From positions 168,890 to 232,889 of the forward strand of contig RSEH01000018.1 in the NCBI GenBank assembly GCA_006503475.1: a DNA stretch of 64,000 nt, given 5' to 3'. Under the pieces are notes generated by a model, which searched no databases, had not been told where the DNA came from, and saw nothing but the letters and a program-made list of their open reading frames with translations. Source of the DNA: Stentor roeselii (lineage: Eukaryota > Ciliophora > Heterotrichea > Heterotrichida > Stentoridae). This document shows, piece after piece, positions 55,020-64,000 of the stretch. The position numbers were made by a program, and so were the translations under genes. Within the stretch, counting starts at the first letter, position 1. The number at the start of each line of letters is the position of its first letter.

Positions 55020-57008
55020 TTAGTTAATAAGACCATTACTAAATTTTAGTGATGATAAAATCAAATCTCCTTTCCTCATTCTAAACTCTCTTTTTTCGTT
55101 CATGTATTTTAATCCTTTCAAACTTTCTAATTTTATCTCATTTTCTTCACTTTGAGTATTCAATATTCTAAAACCTGAATTAGTTTCTTTAAAAACTATA
55201 TAATCAACAGATCTCAACCAAAATAATTGAAGACTGGCCAAATTACTTATTTTTCTCATAGTTCTCAAGTTATTTGAAACAAACACATCATATTTATCAT
55301 CCACAAAAACAAAACTATTCTCTCTAAACTTTCCAACCTTTATTTGTCTATTGTGAGTCAATAAAATCTTTGAATTTCTTAAATCTTGTACGCTTGATTT
55401 ATTTTCACTCGAAAAACACATCACTTTCCAATTTGTTCTTACAAATCGAATTGCAAAACCTCCAAAAAAATACTTCTTTCTTATTTTCAAACAATCACTA
55501 TCAACACAATAAATAAACCCTTGATATGTTCCACACATAATAAATGAACTTGCAAATACTAAATAACAAACTTCACTTTCAAATGACCTGCAACAAATAT
55601 TAGAGTTCGAAATAAGACTGTATAAGTAAACTCTTTCAAATCCATAAACAATCAACTTCAGTTTGATTGAAACTGATAAAATCAATGAATCAAATATTCT
55701 CTGGTTGGTTGTTTTTATTACTTTTTGAGATGAAAGATCGAAACATTCAATTTGTTTAAAATTAGGAATTGAATAGACTTTATTTTTCAATAGTTTTACA
55801 CACAATATAGGTTGTTTGAAATGATGAAGCACTGTTAGAAGTGAAAACGAGGATAAACTCCACACTTTTACAGTTTGATCATGAGATCCCGAAACGAATT
55901 TTGAAGTTTTTAAGCAGTAGTCTATTGAGTTTATTTGTTGTGTATGGGCTTTGAAAGTTTTGAAGAGTTGAAATTGTTTTAAAACTTGAATAAATCCATC
56001 TTGATGCCCAGTCAATAAAGTATCAGTTTGTTCTATTAAACTGCTACACCATAGTTGTTTTTTAAATTGTTTTATGATAAGAGGAAACTTGTGTGGAAGT
56101 TTGAACTTTTGAATATATCCTTGAAAGGTTGAGCAGATTAAAAAAAGATCATTTTGGATGAATCTTGCAAAAATAACCGAAGGATTTGCATTAATTTGAA
56201 ATGCCAAGGTATTTTTCGAAATGCTCCAAATTTCGATATATCCTTTATTCGATCCACTCAAAAAGTATTGAGAGTTTTCCGAAATCATCAAAGAGCAGAT
56301 TGGCCCTTTACAAGATTTGAAGCATTTTTTAAGTTTTTTTGTTTTGAAATTGAATAGACAGATTGTTGAATCGAATGAACCAGTTATGCATAGAGTTGAT
56401 TTAATATCAATTGCTTGGACCATTGATTGATGACAAGTGAAAAATGCAATTTGATTTAAACTCTCAAGATTAAAAATTCGGACACTTCCACATTTGCTTC
56501 CGGCCACTAATATTTTCAGATTTTCTTCTATCGAAATCGAATAGACTGAAAACATATGAGATTTTAAAAAGAGATAAAAACTGTTATGAACATGATTTTT
56601 TAGATATTTGAAGTTCGTTATTTCTTTGATACGCTCCTGATCAAATAGTAAGTTAATATGTTTTGTAATTTCTAAATATTTTGAATTTTCATCAGATGAG
56701 TTTCCGAGAAAATCTAAGGAATTATTTGATGATTTATGATTTCTTTTAATTATTACTATTGTGTAATTTATAAGCACACTAATAAAACTAAAAGATTTTA
56801 GGTAAAGTTGAGTGTTCGATGACTTTATAAAGTTTATTCTTTGTTTTATATAAAATTGGGTATTTTGATTTATGATTATTTTTTTTTTTTCTTGTGAAAC
56901 GATATGATTTAGTGGTTTTAGTAAATGAGCCTTTAATTCCGAATGCTTTATCAATTTTTCTTGACAAGCACATTTATAGACCTTTTTATCCGACGTCAGC
57001 TGCATCAT
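55020..57008 (-). CDS. WD40-repeat protein in the gene-poor stretch
   Basis: A 662-residue intact ORF. Residues about 1-40 hold a possible Cys/His segment (KCACQEKLIKHSELKAH). A WD40 propeller runs from about 130 on, with recognisable blades: KILVAGSKCGSVRIFNLES, LCITGSFDSTICLFNF, QYFLSGSNKGYIEIWSI, and the clearest, SKFVSGSHDQTVKVWSL. Later blades are degenerate; probably two propellers or one plus a divergent second. The Lys/Asn/Ile/Phe-rich composition follows the AT-rich surroundings and differs from genes to the left. No catalytic domain was seen. It is the only long intact ORF in the last 14 kb, so it is probably still under selection. Confidence 0.75.
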   Translation of the reverse strand: MMQLTSDKKVYKCACQEKLIKHSELKAHLLKPLNHIVSQEKKKIIINQNTQFYIKQRINFIKSSNTQLYLKSFSFISVLINYTIVIIKRNHKSSNNSLDFLGNSSDENSKYLEITKHINLLFDQERIKEITNFKYLKNHVHNSFYLFLKSHMFSVYSISIEENLKILVAGSKCGSVRIFNLESLNQIAFFTCHQSMVQAIDIKSTLCITGSFDSTICLFNFKTKKLKKCFKSCKGPICSLMISENSQYFLSGSNKGYIEIWSISKNTLAFQINANPSVIFARFIQNDLFLICSTFQGYIQKFKLPHKFPLIIKQFKKQLWCSSLIEQTDTLLTGHQDGFIQVLKQFQLFKTFKAHTQQINSIDYCLKTSKFVSGSHDQTVKVWSLSSFSLLTVLHHFKQPILCVKLLKNKVYSIPNFKQIECFDLSSQKVIKTTNQRIFDSLILSVSIKLKLIVYGFERVYLYSLISNSNICCRSFESEVCYLVFASSFIMCGTYQGFIYCVDSDCLKIRKKYFFGGFAIRFVRTNWKVMCFSSENKSSVQDLRNSKILLTHNRQIKVGKFRENSFVFVDDKYDVFVSNNLRTMRKISNLASLQLFWLRSVDYIVFKETNSGFRILNTQSEENEIKLESLKGLKYMNEKREFRMRKGDLILSSLKFSNGLIN

Positions 57009-58667
57009 ATTTATTATAATGGAATATTTTATTAAGTTTATACAAAAAGAAATTAAAGCGATTAAATGAAGAAATTATTCTGAGTCTATGTTTAAAATCC
57101 AAGAGTCTGCTTAAATATAACTTTTTCATCAATCCTTACACTTGTTCATAAGGAGTTCTCAATGGTAAATAGCAATTAATCTACTTATTTTATACATTTA
57201 GTGATTTTTAAGAACAGAAGACTGATCTGATTACATTTTGTTCATTATTTGATTATTTGATATTAGTGTAAAGAAATCTAAGCTAAAGTAAATGGTTAGA
57301 TGGGCAATTTTCTGTATACTTACAAAAAAAAACTCAAAATCTTTAGATAATTTAAAGAAAAGGCACAATATCTATTTCTTTCAAGTATGAGCAAGTAATA
57401 GCTTCAAATAATTTTAGATTATTTATTCTATCAGAAAGATTCTGATTTTTGGTTATTCTTTAGAGAGTTAGTTATGTTCATAAACACTAAATACAAAAGT
57501 ATCTCTATTTTTTATCTTCTAATCTAAATCTTCAATAGAAGCTCACTTTTTCTTGAAATTTTATTAAACTAACTCATACACTCATTTGAGTGTCAAAGAA
57601 TAATCACTAAAATCTTTAGAAGTTTACAAATTTTAGTCCCTGTTTAAACTCACATTAGTTTTAACACATAATAAACTTAATTAGTCCTATTATAGAGAGA
57701 TAATTCTTTCTTATATAATATTCAAGCTCATTTCTAGGCTTCTAAATGAACTAAACTTAATTAGTCCTATTGTATAGAGATAATTCTTTCTTATATAATA
57801 TTGAAGCTCATTTCTAAGCTTCTAAATGAACAACTAAAACTTCTAGAGATTATTATCTACTTTAGATCCTATTCAAATTATCGATCATATTCTTAACCTA
57901 AAGAAATTTTTCAAATACTCCTTATCCTATACTTAAATAATCAAAACTTAAATAAAACCAAGATTTCTGAAGGTAGAAATTTGAATATCAGAACAAAGTT
58001 TCTTTATAATAAATTATCCCAAAACTTTAGGAAACTAATTTTTTCTCAATTTGAAGTTTCTCGAGATAAAGAATAGTTAAAGATTACCAAGTTCTGCAGG
58101 CTTCCTGAAAGCAAGGCCATATATGATTCAACTTGATCAACAAAAGAAAGAAAAACATAAAAATATTATGAGTCCTTTGGATAAAATTCATAAAAGTAGG
58201 TGAAAATGAAGATAAAGATGTTGATAATTGATTTACTTGAGAGAACTCTGATCGAACCTTAACCTAAAAACAGTAAGATTATTTTCTTTCTTTTAAAAGC
58301 CTAAAAATCATATCATCTGAAAACTGGTTCGGACTAATAATATACTTAGATTATTAACAAATAAAGAAAATGACTTTATATATTCCATTAAAACAATATA
58401 TCTATCTTTTATTAGCTCTTCAGTTATAGCTCATAGAAAAATTCAAAAATTTGCCCTAAAAATACAAACTGAAAATAATCATGATTTTTCTGTATATTAT
58501 AAAAAGTTTCCAATAAACTTTGAAGGTTTATAGCCAGTACAAAAAAATCCATACTTTATTTTATATCGATTCATGTAGAGCAGTTTCTTAATTTTCCTAA
58601 TTTTTATCAGAATAATCGTAGGCATGCCAATCGACCAGATAACAATAGAAGGAATTAATAAAATTAA
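57009..58667. other. AT-rich intergenic stretch
   Basis: About 1.65 kb with no gene seen. It contains the 80-bp tandem duplication listed separately. Stops are dense in all frames. Confidence 0.55.
57672..57831. repeat. 80-bp tandem duplication
   Basis: Two adjacent 80-bp copies (57672-57751 and 57752-57831) start TAAACTTAATTAGTCCTAT and end TTCTAAATGAAC. They differ at only a few positions (for example TATTATAGAG versus TATTGTATAG, and CAAGCTC versus GAAGCTC), so the duplication is recent compared with the decay around it. Confidence 0.92.
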
Positions 58668-61340
58668 TCAAAATTTGAAGTGAGTATTAGTCCAGCATTT
58701 AATTGCATAGTTATCTTTTAAATAGCTGCCAATTTGATCAAACTCAGTGCATGATAAATGTGAAAACATGAATTTCACCAAGTAAGGATGAATCAAGAAG
58801 TAGAGAACAATAATCCTTAGCGGCACTTCTCTTTGAAAAGTCTCTTTTAAGTTATAAAAGTATTGAGAAAATGACCATATAAAACTAGCAGCTATCATGA
58901 TAATAATCGGTAAAATTGAAATAAAAATCTTTTTTTGATAGTAGATAAACTCATAATAAATTTCTCTTTTATTTGTGCTGAAACAATCAACTGAAAACAT
59001 AGCGCCCGATGCATTCGCAATGTTTTTTTGAACTTCGAACAGTTTAAAGAGTATATCGGCCAAGAAAGATTGAACTTGCTGATCAAAGAGATGATTTGCA
59101 TGTAATTTGTGAAGATTTAATATAAATTGAATATTTTTTATTTGCAGTAAAGACAGACACGATGGTAGTTTTTACAAAAATCATACTGTAAACGATGAAA
59201 AAAGTTAGAATAGCAAAGAGAATTAAGAGTTCCAGGATTAATCAGGGCATTTGATGCACTTTCCATCACTTGACTTTGTGAAACCGATTTCAGAACACTG
59301 CACATTTTCCACTGTAACCATCAAAGCATTCGGTTAAGAAGCCTTTATCGTTTCCTAAGCAGAAATTTTGATATTTGCAATAATAAAGCACTTCAGATTC
59401 ATTTTTTGTTCGATAATAGTCTGGCTTGACCCATATTACTGAACCTCCTGGCATATTCCTCCTTTTGGGAACGAGTTGCATGATTCTTTAGGCTTTTTAA
59501 ATATTTACCTTCTGGACATATGTTGCAAGAGTCTATTCCTATCTCATCACCTGAAATACATTTTCTGAGTTTTACTTTAATTTGAAAACTATTCTTATAG
59601 TAAGCATATTCATTAATAACTTCATGTTTAGATATTGAATTTGTGGTCGCAGTTAAGAAGATATCTGACTGGTGACCCTCTAATAGTAAAGCTTATGATA
59701 TTAAAGAATCCTAGTGTAGCTCTAAATGTTATTTCACCTGAAATAATAACACTTTCATCAATAGGACTAATAGAGAGCTCGCTTGTATTATCTGTTGAAA
59801 AATATTATCTTCACTATCATACATGTATAAATCAATGAATCAGTTATTACCATACCTGGACCAATGTTTTCAAGGGTGTAGTCGAAAGTGCTGGTATTGT
59901 CTTCGGTTAATTTTCTACTTTTCACTCCTTAATAAGCTGGAATATTAGCCACATCATTCCCATATGCTGCTGAGTTGTTTAAAACGACTGTAGTCGAATT
60001 GATAATCGGCTTGAAATTTAACCATTTAATAGCACCACCATTCCTGCTTGCCATATTTCTAATAATTTTGGTATTTCCGTAATATTCAACTTACAATTGA
60101 TGCATTCTGAAAGTTGGAAAAAAATTCCTCCATCTAAACCAGCTTCATTAGGAGTAATCAATGAAGAATTCAATAAAAAATCAATATCATTAACAAAAAT
60201 TGCACCTCCACTTGTAGGACAAGAGTTTTTCTTAAAAGTTGAATCATGAATAAAAAGTTTACCATTTAATGAGCCTCTCCATCAAAATATCTTATCCCGT
60301 AATCATTTGCTACAATATCAGAAATCAAGATTTTTGTAAATGTGACTTTTTTAAAACAATACATGAAATGGCTGAGACATAAGAGTCAAGATGAGTTTGC
60401 TGACCTGCTCCATATCAATGTAATCTCCACTCGCTTGAATGGCAAAGGACTGATTTTTGGACAAACCTTTTGATTCAGAGAAACTCAAATTAACTATCCA
60501 GTAGTAGTTGCTTTCTGAGAGATAAAGATCTGAGCCAAAAAAGGCTTCATTTCGTTTGAATAAGTGTTAAAGATTTCACCGAGGTTTAAAGGATATTATC
60601 GCTCCTCCATTTTCAAGAGAATTGTTGTTTTCGAAGGTGTAATTATTGATAAGTATGCTGGTCCATTCAGTTAATGTTAGGGCACCTCCATCTAGTTTAG
60701 CATATCCATTCAAAAAACGAGAATCAAAGACTGTAAGTTTGAATATAATGAAGCGAAAATAAAAGAGTTTCCAGCTTCACGAGCATCATTGGAAAATGTA
60801 TGTTTTTAATAAATAAATCTGTTCCATAAGCAATAATTCTAGAATATTCTGAGAAAAAATAATTATTGATGAATTCTGAATCAATAAAGTCTAAGTTTGT
60901 ATTTGAAAGCTCGATTTGTTTACTATCAAGTGATAGGTTATCATTAATTTTAGTCCTTTGCACTAAGTTTTTTTTCGAGCCGATTGAACTGATTTCAAAC
61001 AAAGGCATCCTGATCCTTGGTAGAAATTTTTCATAATTTATGAATCATTGATATTAATATAGCTTGAATCAATGACACTAAATAAAGATACAGAGTTATT
61101 AAAAATTTTACAGTAAGATCAGTGAAAATGCCCTGTATTCTGAACTTTTATAAAATTCTTCTGTAAATCATGAAGTTGCCGTGAGTTATTTCAAGACCTG
61201 AATACATTACATCAGTTAAATGGCCCATCATACTTACTTCAAGTTTATCAGAAATTAAAGCCTCTCCATAGGCTTCATAGTTTTGGGTAGAAAATTTTTT
61301 TGATAAATTGAATGATTCGCCACGATAATTTTATTGAATT
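58668..61340 (-). pseudogene. broken large surface protein (beta-helix, Cys-rich, multi-TM)
   Basis: Pieces of one minus-strand gene can be followed over 2.7 kb in changing frames. 5' part (from 61340): ESFNLSKKFSTQNYEAYGEA and, near 61008-60724, DFIDSEFINNYFFSEYS, of the right-handed beta-helix type. Middle (59550-59210): DSCNICPEGKYL, SCNSFPKGGIC, GGSVIWVKPDYYR, KYQNFCLGNDKGF, CFDGYSGK, then CSEIGFTKSSDGKCIKCPD, a Cys-rich EGF-like block. 3' part (59100-58668): multi-TM region with FISILPIIIMIAASFIWSF, IVLYFLIHPYLVKFMF and the terminal YAIKCWTNTHF. This order is typical of a large family of ciliate surface proteins. Frameshifts at about 59470, 59450 and 59290 and several stops make it non-functional. 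Confidence 0.75.
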
Positions 61341-63580
61341 TTATAATGATTTCTTCTGAATTCCTTCATGTAAATATAAAGACTTGTTATCTTTTTTTGG
61401 ATTAATAAATTTTAGATGAACTTTTGCAATTTTAACTTGAAATGTTATGATTGATTTATTTTATACAGGTTGAATTTTAATTAAACAACAAGAATGAAAT
61501 TACCTTAAAATACTCTTAAAATAAAAATCCTATATCTTAATGTTTTAGTTTATGAATATACTGTTATTAATATAAAAATACTGTAAATATTCTAAATCTA
61601 TGTAAAGTTATCTATAAAAAGAAAGCTATTGATTAATAAAAAATTAGTTGTTGCTTTGAAGTATCTGATTAAGTCATTCTCTAATTAATAAACACTTATA
61701 AAAAAAATTCAATTTTTCATCACAGGGTTAAAATAAAGAAAGAATCTTATTCTCACAAACTCCTATTTGAATGAGTTCGCAAATCAAATGATCTGAAATA
61801 TAAAAATAATAAGTCTTTATATTATAAAAACTAAGTTTTTATAACTATATTCAATAAAATTTTCTTCATAATCAGATTCTACTTAATCAAATTTCAAATC
61901 CTAACCATACAAAAGATCTTCAACTTATTCAGCATTTAAATCCAATAATTTAATCTAGTTCAGATTTCTTGATTAGCATAATCATCCCTAAATGATTATC
62001 AAGGATATCAAACTCAAATTCTTCTTATGCTTTCATTAATTATCAAAAGTCTTCAACAAATATAGATACCACTTAAATTTAATCATTTTCAGCGAAAAAC
62101 TGAAATCAGAATATTCATCAATATAATTTTTTTAGAATAATATTAAACCTTCACTAGTTGATAAGTTTTGTATTCATGACACAAAAAGGAAATCTTAGAA
62201 ATTTCAAAAAGCATTCAGGTCTAAGGAAAGTTAGATTATGAATCTATATTATAGCAGACCTAAGTACAAATATTGATAATCTTTTATCAGCTTGTAAATT
62301 TCTCAATCATATTCAATGATATAACGACTGAAAAATTTTTCTGTATATTTTCGTGAATATAAGTCTTTATGATTTTGAAGTTAATAGATTTTAAGTTTCT
62401 CTATCTTTCACTTGATAATATTCTGATAGTAAATATTTATCTTCAGAATCTGGCTATTTAAAATCATTAAACTTAATGTTATAGAAAATTAGTATTATTA
62501 TAAAGTATTTGGGATAATATTATCATCAGTTCTATGCTTAGTTGACTCAAAACCTTCCCAATTCAGTATGAAGCAAATCAATTCACTCTAACGAATAAAG
62601 CCCAATAAGGTGATCATTTCAATTATTAATAATGCTCTGCTTTTGATAAGGGAGATCTAATTAAAAAGTGTAAAATAAAAAAGTATCATACTAAGGGAAT
62701 AATTTATATCTTGGATTGAGCATAAACTTATCATAGTGACTAAAAAATAAGATTCTAGTAAATTGATAAGAGAATCAAGTAAAGACTCATTTATATTTAA
62801 GGAGTTTCTAAATGAAACTTTATATTCGTGTGCTCCTAGTATTTGATCATTTGTTCGGTTTACAAAAGTTGATTTATTGAAATTTTCTACTAGTAACCTG
62901 GGATAATTCCATTTGGTTTTAGGGAATTTATGTAAATTTAAGTAAATATCTTGATAATAAATGAACTAAATATTTTCATGTCCATTTTAATATCATGATC
63001 ATAATTCAAGTTAAATGAACTGTTTAAATCTTTAGAATAAGAAAAATTATTATGAATATCAAAAAAATCTATTTCAATTTACTCCTCAGTGATTATGTTT
63101 TAACGATCAAACCCTAGTATTTATGATGTTTTGTAAATTATTATGCTAAAATTTTCTTTTCTTGGAATAATTACTGATTTATCTAATATTATAAATTTTT
63201 CTAATCAAATTATTCTAAATCCTGTTTAATAACAGAAACTTTAAATTTATTCTGCTTCTGTGAATTTTCATTCTTCATTAATGAATATTCTTTAACACTT
63301 ATGGTCTAACTTGAAAAATAAATTCTATGAAATCACTCCCAGGTTAAGTTAAATACTTAGACAAGATTGAAATTCTCAAACTTCTTTCAGATTGTTTCAT
63401 TCATTAAATACATCTTTATTACAAATTTTTACTATCTCTATTCTTTTAGTACCTGACTAAGATACCTGAATAACAGATTCATTAAGTTGAACTTCAGGTG
63501 AGGAAATTAATTTTTAAGTGAGGAAAATTTCAAATATTTAACCCGTAAATAACTAATCTCTTATAATAATTATTTTCAAG
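61341..63580. other. AT-rich, gene-poor stretch
   Basis: About 2.2 kb with no convincing ORF, RNA gene or repeat. Stops are dense in every frame. No telomere-like repeat is present toward the window end. Confidence 0.55.
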
Positions 63581-63988
63581 ATGAGAAACCGCAAAGGATT
63601 AAGATCCATATCAAGAAATAAACCCAAATCAACTGATATCAAAGGTTAACCTCATAAATTTTATTAAACCAAATAATTCAAATCAATCAATAAATTAAAA
63701 AAGAAATAAAAATTCGAAATCTTGGCCAGTAAAAAAGTACAAATTTGATGAAGAAATAATTAAATATTATTGGATATGGAAATTGTTTTATAGATGCATA
63801 TCTTTTGCATTTTTTAAACTGAAAACGATTAATATATAATTAAGCAAAATTGAATTGAATTTTTAATAGAGAAAAAACAATTTTTATTAAAAATATCAGA
63901 AGAATATATAGATGAAGCAATAGCTTTTTACTCTGAAGAAAATCAATGGGCTGATGAAATCCCATCTTTCATTATTAAACGAAATTGA
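63581..63988 (+). pseudogene. possible decayed gene at window end
   Basis: Three coding-like pieces lie in a row on the plus strand. ATG at 63581 starts MRNRKGLRSISRNKPKSTDI. A second piece near 63715-63825 reads SWPVKKYKFDEEIIKYYWIW. A third near 63866-63988 reads QFLLKISEEYIDEAIAFYSE, then NQWADEIPSFIIKRN and a TGA. The AT-rich gaps between them do not fit 15-nt introns; the first gap begins GT and ends AG and would keep the frame, but at about 85 bp it is far too long for this genome. An old pseudogene is the simplest reading. Confidence 0.3.
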
Positions 63989-64000
63989 TGATCATATTTT

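Noticed and set aside
1-64000. tRNA, rRNA, CRISPR, insertion sequence or transposase genes
   Set aside because: I looked for T-loop motifs, conserved rRNA segments, regularly spaced repeats and transposase signatures and found none that hold up.

Overview
The window looks like macronuclear DNA from a heterotrich ciliate, most likely Stentor or a close relative. Four things point there. (1) Six introns can be recognised. All are exactly 15 nt, start GTA, end AG and carry an A at position 10. (2) TAA, TAG and TGA all end genes, and no long gene has an internal stop, so the code is the standard one (Blepharisma-type codes read TGA as Trp). (3) The DNA is AT-rich and the genes are packed almost without spacers. 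(4) Many products are ciliary or ciliate-typical. The species is an inference; the intron and code observations are read directly from the sequence.

Left part (1-49,650), gene-dense. In order: the 5' part of IMP3 (ribosome biogenesis), a SPATA17-like IQ protein, a secreted Cys-rich protein, an EF-hand protein, a gp78/AMFR-like ERAD ubiquitin ligase, a large coiled-coil protein, a minimal CstF-64, a GDT1/TMEM165-like transporter, a Lys/Glu-rich coiled-coil protein, prohibitin 1, several small coiled-coil or membrane proteins, a RING/B-box/Kelch (TRIM-like) protein, an AXDND1-like axonemal protein rebuilt from two ORFs, a USP32-like EF-hand deubiquitinase, a small RING protein with a split reading frame, VPS13, a DnaJ protein, a tubulin-tyrosine-ligase-like enzyme, a PLAC8 protein, UBE2H, a dynamin-related GTPase, a HEAT-repeat protein, a DHHC palmitoyltransferase, an ankyrin-like protein and more coiled-coil proteins. 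Two themes recur: ubiquitin (E2, several RING E3s, DUB) and cilia/cytoskeleton. Nothing indicates operon-style co-regulation.

Right part (about 49,650-64,000), a gene-poor AT-rich stretch. It holds one long intact ORF (a WD40 protein, 55,020-57,008), a clearly broken large surface protein with beta-helix, Cys-rich and multi-TM parts (58,668-61,340), shorter decayed coding remnants, and an 80-bp tandem duplication. The last gene of the dense part, a TPPP/p25-like ORF ending near 49,650, has an open reading frame without an ATG at the boundary. The change from compact intact genes to decayed sequence is the largest-scale feature of the window.

Fine structure. Divergent start codons are separated by about 0-7, 6 and 13 bp in three gene pairs. 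One convergent pair overlaps by 21 coding bp. One tandem pair shares a base in TAATG. A 60-nt pure-purine tract with a canonical G-quadruplex motif lies between two divergent genes, and an 11-copy minisatellite abuts a stop codon.
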